A stretch of 64,000 nucleotides of DNA, taken from assembly GCA_030531085.1 (NCBI GenBank), contig JAUNOM010000001.1, positions 1-64,000 of the forward strand, written 5' to 3'. Made by a program: the position numbers and the translations under genes. Source of the DNA: Prevotellaceae bacterium. GTDB taxonomy: Bacteria; Bacteroidota; Bacteroidia; Bacteroidales; Bacteroidaceae. Below the pieces are notes generated by a model that saw only the letters and a list, made by a program, of their open reading frames with translations, was not told the DNA's origin and did no database searches. Of the stretch, positions 8,999 to 17,615 are shown piece after piece; within the stretch, counting starts at the first letter, position 1, and each line of letters starts with the position of its first letter.

Positions 8999-9928
8999 TT
9001 ATGCCTCCTTTACTTGTGTTGGTTCACCTTTTACAGAATTGCAGACTGCTGCTTCCGGCTTCGCTGCGGTTTCGGTTTTCGGCTTTAATGCTGGCAGTTC
9101 CCATGTGGCGTGTATCGCATTCTTAGGACATTCGCGTACGCAAAGTCCGCAGGCCTTACATTTGTCTGGGTCGATATATGCTAAGTTGTTCTCGATGGTG
9201 ATGGCATCGAACTTGCATACCTTCTGGCACTTGCCGCAGGCTATGCAGCTGACCTTGCACAATTTGTTTGCAGCAGGACCTTTATCCTTGTTTACACACG
9301 CCACATATACACGGCGGGCCTTCTCCTTGATGACCTTACCCTTCTTGCGTAACTCTATGATATTGCGTGGACAGGCTTTAACGCAGGCTCCGCATGAAGT
9401 ACACTTCTCCTCGTCAACCTCTGGCAGTCCTGTCTCCTCGTTAATATGGATGGCATCAAAGGCACATGCGCTGACGCAGTCTCCTGCTCCCAGACATCCA
9501 TAACCACACGCCGTCTCTCCGGAGCCGGTAGCGTTTATCGCGGCGCAGGTGCGCAGACCGTCATACTCGCAGGTTCGCGGCCTATGAGCATAACATCCGT
9601 TACATCTTACTACAGCCACCTTCGGGTCACTGGCCGCAACTGCCATACCTAAAAGGTCGGCTACCTTTGTCATTAACTCTGCACCGCCTACAGGGCAGTT
9701 CAGTCCCTCCAGCGAACCGGCATCCGCGCCTTTTACAAGAGCATCGGCCATACCGGAGCAACCGGGAAAGCCACAGCCGCCACAGTTAGCCTGTGGAAGG
9801 ATTTCGGCGACTTGTCCGATGCGAGGGTCTTCTTGTACAGCGAACTTCTTGGAGCATACATAGAGGATAACTGCCGCTATCAGGGCTATTATGCCAAGGG
9901 TTAACACTGCTGATAGAATAAAGCTCAT
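8999..9928 (-). CDS. rnfB: Rnf electron transport complex subunit RnfB
   Basis: Ferredoxin-docking subunit, 309 residues. It has one N-terminal membrane helix (about 4-24), then the NCGGCGFPGC motif (Cys49, 52, 57, with Cys78) of the Fe4 domain, then several [4Fe-4S] ferredoxin motifs: CTSCGACVKACPRN, CIACGKCQKVCKFD and CKACGLCVRECPKN, plus a CNGC / CGYGCLGAGDC region. The tail is Glu/Lys/Ala-rich. First of the six rnf genes, 134 bp downstream of rseC. Takes electrons from reduced ferredoxin and passes them into the membrane complex. Confidence 0.96.
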   Translation of the reverse strand: MSFILSAVLTLGIIALIAAVILYVCSKKFAVQEDPRIGQVAEILPQANCGGCGFPGCSGMADALVKGADAGSLEGLNCPVGGAELMTKVADLLGMAVAASDPKVAVVRCNGCYAHRPRTCEYDGLRTCAAINATGSGETACGYGCLGAGDCVSACAFDAIHINEETGLPEVDEEKCTSCGACVKACPRNIIELRKKGKVIKEKARRVYVACVNKDKGPAANKLCKVSCIACGKCQKVCKFDAITIENNLAYIDPDKCKACGLCVRECPKNAIHATWELPALKPKTETAAKPEAAVCNSVKGEPTQVKEA

Positions 9929-10062
9929 AATTCAGTTGTTTTGTTAATTGTAGTTAGTTATTATGTTATCTATTCTGTTATTAGGTGCTGGATGGTTTGG
10001 TGTGTTGCTGCTATTCTTTTCTCATATTGATTACTTAGCTTGAAGACTCCTGTGTGAACATA

Positions 10063-10479
10063 TCATTCTGGACGTATCGTGAATGTCAGTTCTTTGGTTA
10101 ATGTGTCGTTTAGGAAGTATATGGCTAAATAGTATGGTACGAGGATAGCGATGCCTATCAGTGCGGATATGGCCTCTGACAGTCCACTGTATACACATCC
10201 GGCAATAGTGGCCATCAACAGTGCTGATGGTATGGCGAAAGCTAAGATAACAGCTTTAGTGCCATTTGATGTGTCAGTACTTACACAAACCGTCTGTCCA
10301 ACCTTGAATCTTGATGTGTCGTCGCATTTAACATCAATTAGTTTCTCTTTGCTTTCAGCTGAAGAACAGTATGTGGCTACCTTACAGGCGCTGCAGGCAC
10401 TGCTTTGTACTATGCGCACCTTCACCATCCCTTGCGAGATGCTGTCAATGATTCCAGAATGGGATATACTGCTACTCAT
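10063..10479 (-). CDS. rseC: RseC/MucC-like SoxR-reducing system protein
   Basis: 138-residue membrane protein of the RseC family. The N-terminal half (GIIDSISQGMVKVRIVQ) precedes the cysteine-rich motif CSACKVATYCSSAESKEK, then two hydrophobic helices (about residues 75-97 and 102-122). RseC homologues head rnf/rsx operons in Bacteroidales and are linked to Rnf/Rsx electron transfer. Here the gene is first in the cluster, directly behind a consensus promoter. Confidence 0.88.
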   Translation of the reverse strand: MSSSISHSGIIDSISQGMVKVRIVQSSACSACKVATYCSSAESKEKLIDVKCDDTSRFKVGQTVCVSTDTSNGTKAVILAFAIPSALLMATIAGCVYSGLSEAISALIGIAILVPYYLAIYFLNDTLTKELTFTIRPE

Positions 10480-10549
10480 AGTATTGCATTAAGCTGTTCT
10501 CAAAGTTCTTCAAGGCGGATTGTGAAATTGTAATGTCCACTTTGCAAAT

Positions 10550-10580
10550 GCAAAAGTACGACTAATATTTGGAAAAACAA
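10550..10580 (-). promoter_or_regulatory. Promoter of the rseC-rnf operon
   Basis: Minus-strand TTG (10578-10580) and TACTTTTGC (10550-10558) with 19 nt between them fit the Bacteroidetes consensus. The start point would be near 10543, about 64 nt before rseC. The divergent pyk promoter is 90 bp away. Confidence 0.7.
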
Positions 10581-10640
10581 AATATTTCAAAAAAAATATG
10601 AACTATTTATTAAAATATTGTTTGTTTTATATGGTTTTGC

Positions 10641-10671
10641 TTGGATGTATGACGGAAAAATAGTAAATTTG
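10641..10671 (+). promoter_or_regulatory. Promoter of pyk
   Basis: TTG (10641-10643) and TAAATTTG (10664-10671) are 20 nt apart. The start point would be near 10678, leaving a leader of about 60 nt before the pyk ATG at 10738. Confidence 0.7.
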
Positions 10672-10737
10672 CACGACAAAGTGTTATTGTTGATTGCATA
10701 AGGTTGAAAAAGCCTAAAATACAGAATATACATACAG

Positions 10738-12168
10738 ATGAAACAGACTAAGATTGTAGCTTCTGTGAGTGACCTTAGATGTGAGGTTGATTTTATCAGG
10801 GAGCTTTATGAGGCAGGTGTTAATGTGATACGTATGAATACTGCGCACGCCACAGAAGAGGGACTGCGTAAGATTATACGTAATGTGAGGGCGGTGTCAC
10901 CGCATATAGGTATTCTCATAGACACAAAAGGACCGGAGGTGAGAACTACTGGTACTGATAGCCCTATTAAATATAATGTAGGTGAGAAGGTCGTAATAGT
11001 CGGTAATCCCCAGCAGGACACGGCACATGATGTTATTTGTATGTCATATCCAGACTTCGTGAAAGATGTCAAGGTGGGAGATGATGTGCTGTTTGATGAC
11101 GGTGAGCTTGACATGAAAGTCGTTAAGAATGATGGCGTCAAGATTGTGGCGGAGGTTATGAATGACGGCGTGCTTGGATCGCATAAGAGTGTTAATGTGC
11201 CAGGTGAGCATATCGATCTGCCTGCATTGACAGAAAAGGACAAACGGAATATCCTGCTGGCGATAGAGGAGGATATAGACTTCATAGCACATTCTTTTGT
11301 ACGCTCAAAGGAAGACCTCCTCGCTGTTCAGAAAATTCTAGACGAGCACAACTCTGATATAAAGATAATCTCAAAGATAGAGAACCAGGAGGGAGTGGAT
11401 AATATTGACGAGATCTTGGACCATTGTTATGGTATAATGGTGGCACGTGGTGATCTTGGTATTGAGATTTCTGCGGAAAAGATACCTGGCATACAGCGTA
11501 TGATTATCAAGAAGTGTGTGTTCAAGAAGAAGCCAGTCATTGTGGCAACTCAGATGCTGCACACCATGATAAAGAACCCTCGTCCTACCCGTGCAGAAGT
11601 CAGTGACATAGCAACTGCCGTGTTTAATAATACGGATGCGCTTATGTTATCTGGTGAGACTGCAAGTGGAGCGTATCCCGTAGAGGCTGTACGTACCATG
11701 GCGCGTATTGCAGAACAGGCAGAGGCTGACCGTGCGCTGTATTCACACAAGGTGGATGTGGATGGCGCAGACTGTAACTTGCGTGACTTTCTGTGTAAGG
11801 CTGCGATAGAGACTACATCAAAACTGGATGTGAAGTGTATTCTTACTGATTCTGGCAATGGTCATGATGCGCGTACACTTGCCGCATACCGTGGACCGCA
11901 TCCTGTGGTCGCTATATGCAAGCATGACAAACTACAGCGCTGGCTCGCTTTGTCATACGGTGTCATTGCAACTTATCCGAAACAGGACGAACTGGACAAG
12001 ATGTTCTATCATACTGTACGTAAACTGTATCAGCGTGGTATGGTGGCAATAGATGATAAGGTGACCTATCTGTCTGGACACATGAATATAGGTATATCCG
12101 ATAAGACAGATGGCGTATCCATGCTGGAAGTGAATACTGTTAGTGAGGTGTTCGCAAACTTTGAATGA
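10738..12168 (+). CDS. pyk: Pyruvate kinase
   Basis: Catalyses phosphoenolpyruvate + ADP to pyruvate + ATP in glycolysis. 476 residues, the normal bacterial length. Visible signatures are the N-terminal NVIRMNTAHA segment, DTKGPEVRTTG, the ISKIENQEGVDNIDEIL active-site helix with its catalytic lysine, MVARGDLGIE, and ATQMLHTMIKNPRPTRAEVSD followed by LMLSGETASGAYP. The C-terminal allosteric domain (about 345-476) is present. NTAHAT in place of the commoner NFSHG is a variant of the substrate loop. Single gene with its own promoter; rnf is divergent. Confidence 0.96.
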   Translation: MKQTKIVASVSDLRCEVDFIRELYEAGVNVIRMNTAHATEEGLRKIIRNVRAVSPHIGILIDTKGPEVRTTGTDSPIKYNVGEKVVIVGNPQQDTAHDVICMSYPDFVKDVKVGDDVLFDDGELDMKVVKNDGVKIVAEVMNDGVLGSHKSVNVPGEHIDLPALTEKDKRNILLAIEEDIDFIAHSFVRSKEDLLAVQKILDEHNSDIKIISKIENQEGVDNIDEILDHCYGIMVARGDLGIEISAEKIPGIQRMIIKKCVFKKKPVIVATQMLHTMIKNPRPTRAEVSDIATAVFNNTDALMLSGETASGAYPVEAVRTMARIAEQAEADRALYSHKVDVDGADCNLRDFLCKAAIETTSKLDVKCILTDSGNGHDARTLAAYRGPHPVVAICKHDKLQRWLALSYGVIATYPKQDELDKMFYHTVRKLYQRGMVAIDDKVTYLSGHMNIGISDKTDGVSMLEVNTVSEVFANFE

Positions 12169-12203
12169 TGCGGTGAAAGTGCAGACGTCGTAGAGTAAAG
12201 TAA

Positions 12204-12217
12204 ACATTACGTAATGT
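12204..12217. promoter_or_regulatory. Perfect 14-bp palindrome before the pseudouridine synthase gene
   Basis: ACATTACGTAATGT is fully self-complementary and ends 6 bp before the ATG at 12224. It could be a regulator site or a start-proximal RNA hairpin. No partner site was seen. Confidence 0.3.
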
Positions 12218-12223
12218 ACAAAT

Positions 12224-13138
12224 ATGTACAATCCTAAACTAAAAGAATATAAACAGTATGTATGCGATCAGAAGTCTCCATTGCTGGAATTCCTTTTGGC
12301 AAAGCTTCCCGGTAGTCGCAATAAGATAAAGGACACGCTGCGCGGTCGTGGCATTAAGGTCAACGGCAAGATGGTTACAAGGCATGACTTCCCGTTGACC
12401 CCGGGCGATAAGGTTAGCGTCAGCAACTCCAAGCAGAATGATACGTTCAAGAGCCGCTATGTCAGCATAGTCTATGAGGACCAGTATCTTGTCGTGATAG
12501 AGAAGAAACCGGGTATCCTCTCTATGGCCGCAGGTCACTCGACGCTCAATGTCAAGACTGTGCTTGATGACTATTTCAAACGTACCCGTCAAAAATGCCA
12601 TGCTCATGTAGTGCACCGTCTTGACAGGGACACAAGTGGACTGATGATTTATGCGAAGGATATTCAGACGGAGCAAATCCTTGAGCATGAGTGGCATGAC
12701 ATAGTCTTTGATCGCCGTTATGTGGCACTTGTAAGCGGAGAGATGCAGGAACAGACCGGCACCGTTGCCAACTGGCTGAAGGATAACAAGGCGTATGTTA
12801 CATACTCTTCACCGTATGACAATGGCGGAAAATATGCCGTGACACATTTCTATGTTATGGACCGCTCCACGGAACATTCACTTGTCGAGTTCAAACTTGA
12901 GACAGGACGTAAGAACCAGATACGTGTGCATTCTGCGGACATGGGGCATCCTGTATGTGGTGATGTTAAATATGGTAATGGTGACAGTCCGTTGCGGCGT
13001 CTGTGTCTTCATGCGTATATGCTGTGCTTCTATCATCCCGTGACACGTAGATCCATGGAATTCTCCACTCCAATACCATCCCAGTTCCGAGAGGTGATAA
13101 ACAGGGACAAGACAGCAGATAATATAAAAAACATTTAA
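12224..13138 (+). CDS. RluA-family 23S rRNA/tRNA pseudouridine synthase
   Basis: 304 residues. An N-terminal S4 RNA-binding domain (about residues 14-65) is followed by the RluA catalytic domain. HRLDRDTSGL at about 131-140 contains the catalytic aspartate, and ETGRKNQIRVH and GHPVCGDVKYG are the other family motifs. The enzyme isomerises specific uridines in structured RNA; which position is not predictable. It is 55 bp downstream of pyk and followed 4 bp later by a small membrane protein gene. Confidence 0.92.
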   Translation: MYNPKLKEYKQYVCDQKSPLLEFLLAKLPGSRNKIKDTLRGRGIKVNGKMVTRHDFPLTPGDKVSVSNSKQNDTFKSRYVSIVYEDQYLVVIEKKPGILSMAAGHSTLNVKTVLDDYFKRTRQKCHAHVVHRLDRDTSGLMIYAKDIQTEQILEHEWHDIVFDRRYVALVSGEMQEQTGTVANWLKDNKAYVTYSSPYDNGGKYAVTHFYVMDRSTEHSLVEFKLETGRKNQIRVHSADMGHPVCGDVKYGNGDSPLRRLCLHAYMLCFYHPVTRRSMEFSTPIPSQFREVINRDKTADNIKNI

Positions 13139-13142
13139 AGTT

Positions 13143-13304
13143 ATGACCGAATATATAATAGGTATAGTGGCTGTCATAATAGCCATAATCCTAATAAAGC
13201 GTTTCGTGGGCTGCCTTGTACGCATATTGGTTACATTGGCTCTGTTGGCGGTACTGCTTTATCTTTACTATAACTATATGCAGGGAGGGTTGGCTTGTCT
13301 CTGA
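13143..13304 (+). CDS. Small membrane protein, 53 aa
   Basis: An ATG at 13143, 4 bp after the pseudouridine synthase stop, opens a 53-residue frame ending at TGA 13302-13304. It encodes two hydrophobic stretches (IIGIVAVIIAIILI and LVRILVTLALLAVLLYLYY) separated by a short basic loop, KRFVGC. No family is recognised. The tight spacing and dense hydrophobic composition support a real gene. Confidence 0.55.
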   Translation: MTEYIIGIVAVIIAIILIKRFVGCLVRILVTLALLAVLLYLYYNYMQGGLACL

Positions 13305-13361
13305 CAGCCGCTGCGTACTTCCTGCAACCTTAAAAAATAAATGAATCACAAATCAAGAACT

Positions 13362-14045
13362 ATGATTATGAAGAAACTTATGTTATCCATTTGCCTGCTT
13401 ACCTTCATGGTGACAGCGAACGCACAGATTACTGGTAAATACTCAAAGCCACAGGATACTTATATTATGACATCTGACGGTAAGATGGTAAAGAAGGAAA
13501 AACGTGGTCTCTTTGAACGTAGTAAGGAACCTGTTAATCCCAAATACCTTGCAGGTGCGTGTCCGGAGATTGGTGGCAAGGTACAGTGGGACACCACCGT
13601 TGAGGTGCCAGGGAAGACAGCGCAACAGATATACGATAAGATGCTTACATTCCTTCAGGCCTTCTGCAAGAGCAACGGCATGACACAGCTCAGCAACGTC
13701 TCTGTTGTCAATGAGAGTGACAAGGAGATTGGTGCCAGCATCCAGGAGTGGCTTGTATTTGAGAACAAACCGCTGTCTCTTGACCGTACAAAGTTCAATT
13801 ATCAGCTTATCGTAAAATGCTTTGATGGCCGTTGCGTTGTCACAATGCGCAACATGAGCTATATATATGAGGAGGAGCGTGGTGGCGGACAGTTCCCAGC
13901 AGAGGATATGATTAGTGACGCAGAGGCTCTTAATAAGAATAAGGATGGTTTCAAGAAAGGTGGAGTACGTAAGTTCCGCGTTAAGACCATAGACCGTAAG
14001 GATCAAGTGTTTAGCATGATTAACGACTATCTGCATGACAAGTAA
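13362..14045 (+). CDS. Secreted DUF4468 domain protein
   Basis: Signal peptide MIMKKLMLSICLLTFMVTANAQ; starting at 13362 (or 13368) gives a better signal than the upstream ATG at 13341, which adds nine polar residues. The mature part contains VQWDTTVEVPGKTAQQIYDKML, the opening of the DUF4468 domain, an all-beta/helix fold found in Bacteroidetes exported proteins of unknown role. Length is about 227 residues. It overlaps the next gene by 11 bp, indicating co-translation. Confidence 0.8.
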   Translation: MIMKKLMLSICLLTFMVTANAQITGKYSKPQDTYIMTSDGKMVKKEKRGLFERSKEPVNPKYLAGACPEIGGKVQWDTTVEVPGKTAQQIYDKMLTFLQAFCKSNGMTQLSNVSVVNESDKEIGASIQEWLVFENKPLSLDRTKFNYQLIVKCFDGRCVVTMRNMSYIYEEERGGGQFPAEDMISDAEALNKNKDGFKKGGVRKFRVKTIDRKDQVFSMINDYLHDK

Positions 14046-14316
14046 AAATAACAACTCCGAGATAACAGAGACAGAGGTGTCACATGAATATCACGCCCAA
14101 CGCCCAGTGCGCCATACCAAGCCGAAAACCGCGCGTGGTATGGTGTTCCATATACGGCAGGTGTTGAATGTGTTGTTTATGTTGACGGGTATCGTAGGTG
14201 CGTTGATGTATGCCGGTGTCATGGGACAGGGGCTTGTGGAGCGTCAGGGAATCATTGTCATCATCATTGCCGTGTCAATCAAGATGGCAGAGTGTATGCT
14301 GAGGTTCAAGAAGTAG
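14035..14316 (+). CDS. Small membrane protein, 93 aa
   Basis: The ATG lies inside the last codons of the DUF4468 gene. About 40 polar, basic residues are followed by two hydrophobic helices (VLNVLFMLTGIVGALMYAGV and GIIVIIIAVSIKMAECML). No family is recognised. The position between an exported DUF4468 protein and a porin suggests a role in the envelope, but that is inference only. Confidence 0.65.
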   Translation: MTSKNNNSEITETEVSHEYHAQRPVRHTKPKTARGMVFHIRQVLNVLFMLTGIVGALMYAGVMGQGLVERQGIIVIIIAVSIKMAECMLRFKK

Positions 14317-14323
14317 ATTATAT

Positions 14324-16675
14324 ATGTTGCTTATTAATTCTATAAGGTTTCTGAATGGACAGATGACGCAGAGGGTACTGCTGGCACTGCTGCTGTTTGC
14401 TGTTGGGCTATGCCGCGGTATTGCGCAGATAGACGATAACAGCATGGATGGGTTCACAGTGACAGATAACACTTTTAACCCCAACCGCGCCATGGACTCT
14501 TTGAATGCCAGTCATAAGCAAGTGCCGAAGGGAATGTATGTGTGGACCATTGACGAGAACTTCGGGGATATAACACGTCAGGTTCCGGACACAGCCCAGC
14601 ATCTTGTGATGAATACTATCTTTACGGAAGGTATGTACGGAGAGTACAATACCACGGGAAACCTTGGCTCACCACGTATAGCGCGTATAGCTACCGACAG
14701 AGATTTCTCACCACGTATGGCGTTTCTTGAACCGTATAGTTATTTTATAACAAAGCCGTCAGAGCTGCGCTTCACCAATACCCTCTCGCCAATCACCAAC
14801 CTTTATTATAACAGCTGTGGCAACAAGACTAACGGTGAGGACCATCTGAAAGCATTATTCGCCTCAAATATCAATAAACAGGCGGGGTTCGGCTTTAAGT
14901 TTGACTATCTTTACGGACGCGGATATTATCAAAATCAGAGCAATGCCTACTTTGATTATACCCTGTGGGGGTCATACCTTGGTGAGCGTTATCAGGCTCA
15001 TGCCATTGTGTCCTTCGACCACATGAAGACAACCGAGAATGGAGGCATAGAGAATGATGAGTATATTACACATCCAGAGGCACAGTCAGACACTTACACT
15101 TCTAATGAGATACCAACTATTCTTTCTGACAACTGGAACCGTAATGATGGCTTTCATGCTACTTTGTCACATCGTTATAATATAGGATTTCATAAGGAAG
15201 TCCCCATGACAGAGGAGGAGAAGGAGGCAAAGCGTTTTGCACTGAAGGCCAAGGCGGAACAGGAGATACAGGAAGGAGCGAAGGAAGGCGGCAGCACTGC
15301 TACAGAGACACCGTCGGGGAGACCTTCAGGGCGTCCGGACGATGCTGTCATTGTCGGTGATCTTCCAAATGATTCCATTATGGATGAGAACCGTAGACTT
15401 GCCGAGCAGAATGCAAGGGAAATGGCAGACAGTCTGATGGCGGTAAAGAATTCGGAACAGTCAGACACCTCATGGATGAAGCAGATATATGTTCCTGTAA
15501 CGAGTTTCATCCATAATCTGAATTATGATACCAATGACCGCACATATATAGCCTACCAGACGCCAAAGGACTATTATCAGAACCGTTACCAGACAGTTAT
15601 GGACAAGGCGTATGGCGATTCTGTTTATGATGATATAAAATATTACTCTCTGCGCAATAAGTTTGCCATAGCCTTGATGGAGGGCCTTAATAAATATGTG
15701 CCAATGGGCGTGAAACTTTTTGTGGGGCATGAGTTAAGAAACTACAGACTGCCGGAAGTGGGCACTAATGCATACGGTTCATATAATGAAACGAATTTCA
15801 GTATAGGTGGACAGCTAATCAAGACACAAGGTAATGCTCTGCATTATAAGGCCACTTTCGAGACTGTTGTAGTGGGCGAGGACATTGGCGACATAAGGGT
15901 TGATGGTGATGGAGATATAAATATACCTATGTTCAAGGATACAGTAAATGTAGCCTTGAAGGCATTCTATCATCTTACCAATCCTACATTCCTTCAGCGT
16001 CATTACCATTCCAAGCATTTCTGGTGGGATCATGATGGCTTCAACAAGCAGATGCACACCCATATAGAGGGGCTGTTCTCATATCCACGCACAGGCACCA
16101 GATTAAGACTGGCTTACGATAATCTGCAGAATTATGTGTATCTGGCTACAAGTTACGACCGTCCTACGCCCTCAACAGTGACGAACCTGACGGCGGACGT
16201 GAGGCAGTCATCTAAAAACATAAGTCTGCTGACGGCGGCATTGGAGCAGAACTTTAAAGTGGGGCCGCTAGTATGGGAGAACAGAGTGACGCTGCAGAAG
16301 AGTTCCGACGCGGATATCTTGCCTGTGCCAACGCTGAATGTATGGACAAATCTGTACCTTAACTTCCGCATTGCCAAGGTGCTTCGCGTACATTTCGGAG
16401 CGGATGTGTACTGGTTCTCGGAATATCATGCACCTGAATACTGTGCGCAGCTCGGACAGTTTGCAGTGCAGGAGAATCAGGCTGTAAGGACCACGCAGGG
16501 CAATTATCCCGTAGTCAGCGCCTATCTTAACTTCAAGTTGAAGCAATGCCGCTTCTTTATCATGATGTCACATCTGAATGCAGGCTCCGGCAATAAGAAT
16601 TATTTTCTCACCCCACATCATCCGATTAATGACAGTGTCTTGCGCATGGGACTGGTGTGGACATTCCATAACTAA
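14324..16675 (+). CDS. Putative porin (Porin_10-like outer-membrane barrel)
   Basis: 783 residues with an N-terminal signal (QRVLLALLLFAVGLCRGIAQ). The body has the features of the Bacteroidetes putative porin family: an early RATDRDFSPRMAFLEPYSYFITKPSELRF-like region (split here for length), paired aromatic beta strands, and a C-terminal barrel ending in VLRMGLVWTFHN with terminal aromatic residues. An unusual Glu/Lys/Ala-rich, probably coiled insertion (about residues 290-385) with GRPSGRP lies between barrel strands and may be an extracellular or periplasmic loop. It follows the 93-aa membrane protein by 7 bp and precedes queC. Confidence 0.8.
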   Translation: MLLINSIRFLNGQMTQRVLLALLLFAVGLCRGIAQIDDNSMDGFTVTDNTFNPNRAMDSLNASHKQVPKGMYVWTIDENFGDITRQVPDTAQHLVMNTIFTEGMYGEYNTTGNLGSPRIARIATDRDFSPRMAFLEPYSYFITKPSELRFTNTLSPITNLYYNSCGNKTNGEDHLKALFASNINKQAGFGFKFDYLYGRGYYQNQSNAYFDYTLWGSYLGERYQAHAIVSFDHMKTTENGGIENDEYITHPEAQSDTYTSNEIPTILSDNWNRNDGFHATLSHRYNIGFHKEVPMTEEEKEAKRFALKAKAEQEIQEGAKEGGSTATETPSGRPSGRPDDAVIVGDLPNDSIMDENRRLAEQNAREMADSLMAVKNSEQSDTSWMKQIYVPVTSFIHNLNYDTNDRTYIAYQTPKDYYQNRYQTVMDKAYGDSVYDDIKYYSLRNKFAIALMEGLNKYVPMGVKLFVGHELRNYRLPEVGTNAYGSYNETNFSIGGQLIKTQGNALHYKATFETVVVGEDIGDIRVDGDGDINIPMFKDTVNVALKAFYHLTNPTFLQRHYHSKHFWWDHDGFNKQMHTHIEGLFSYPRTGTRLRLAYDNLQNYVYLATSYDRPTPSTVTNLTADVRQSSKNISLLTAALEQNFKVGPLVWENRVTLQKSSDADILPVPTLNVWTNLYLNFRIAKVLRVHFGADVYWFSEYHAPEYCAQLGQFAVQENQAVRTTQGNYPVVSAYLNFKLKQCRFFIMMSHLNAGSGNKNYFLTPHHPINDSVLRMGLVWTFHN

Positions 16676-16689
16676 AGAACCCAATCAGA

Positions 16690-17343
16690 ATGAAAGACTG
16701 TATACTGATACTATCCGGTGGTATGGACTCCGTTACCATGCTGTATGAATACAGACAGCGCATAGCCATGGCCGTAACCTTTAATTATGGCAGCAAGCAT
16801 AATGAGAAGGAGATAGCCTTTGCGCGTCTGCACTGCAAGCGCCTTGGCATTGAGCACATCGTCATACCACTGGCATTCATGCAGCACTACTTCAAGTCAT
16901 CGCTGCTTATAGGCGGAGAGGATATACCCGAAGGACATTACGAGGATGAGAACATGAAGTCTACGGTAGTGCCGTTCCGCAATGGTATCATGCTGGCGGT
17001 AGCGGCAGGGCTGGCTGAGAGCTATGGGTTGAAGCACGTAATGCTTGCCAACCACGGTGGAGACCATGCCATTTATCCCGATTGTCGTCCAGAGTTTATA
17101 GATGCGATGAGTCAGGCCATAGCCAACGGTACGTATGAGGGGCTGACAATACTTGCCCCCTATACCAACATAACCAAGACGGACATAGCACGCAGAGGGG
17201 CTGCTTTAGGCATAGACTATAGCGAGACATGGTCGTGCTATAAGGGTAACAGCAGGCACTGCGGCAAGTGTGGTACGTGCACAGAGAGAAAGGAGGCGCT
17301 GCGCGATGCCGGTATCCCCGATAATACCCAGTATGAAGATTAG
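16690..17343 (+). CDS. queC: 7-cyano-7-deazaguanine synthase
   Basis: Converts 7-carboxy-7-deazaguanine to preQ0 in queuosine biosynthesis, using ATP and ammonia. The N-terminal PP-loop LSGGMDSVTM (about residues 8-17), FNYGSKHNEKE and the zinc-binding CYKGNSRHCGKCGTC near residues 185-200 identify the family; 217 residues is the usual length. It is 14 bp downstream of the porin gene. No other queuosine genes are in the window. Confidence 0.95.
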   Translation: MKDCILILSGGMDSVTMLYEYRQRIAMAVTFNYGSKHNEKEIAFARLHCKRLGIEHIVIPLAFMQHYFKSSLLIGGEDIPEGHYEDENMKSTVVPFRNGIMLAVAAGLAESYGLKHVMLANHGGDHAIYPDCRPEFIDAMSQAIANGTYEGLTILAPYTNITKTDIARRGAALGIDYSETWSCYKGNSRHCGKCGTCTERKEALRDAGIPDNTQYED

Positions 17344-17552
17344 GGCGCAATCATAGCTGACATAACTATGTGCTGCATGAAATAATGAGATGATGCTCGA
17401 TGAATAGTAGGCTGGCTGTGTATGCTATGTGTTGTCTTGAGGTGAGAATTGAAGTCTTTATCTTTGTGAAAATGTAGTTAATTTATGTTCTATATAGATT
17501 GTCGTATGTCATATTTTACATAATAAACTCAAAAAAGTGCGTTGAGTTTTCT

Positions 17553-17581
17553 TTGTTCTTACAAATAAATATGTAACTTTG
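17553..17581 (+). promoter_or_regulatory. Promoter of the DUF5686 gene
   Basis: TTG (17553-17555) and TAACTTTG (17574-17581), 18 nt apart, lie about 35 bp before the GTG start at 17616. The rest of the 272-bp interval after queC shows nothing recognisable. Confidence 0.65.
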
Positions 17582-17615
17582 CAGCAAAATAACATATAGT
17601 GTAAAGAGGAAGACT

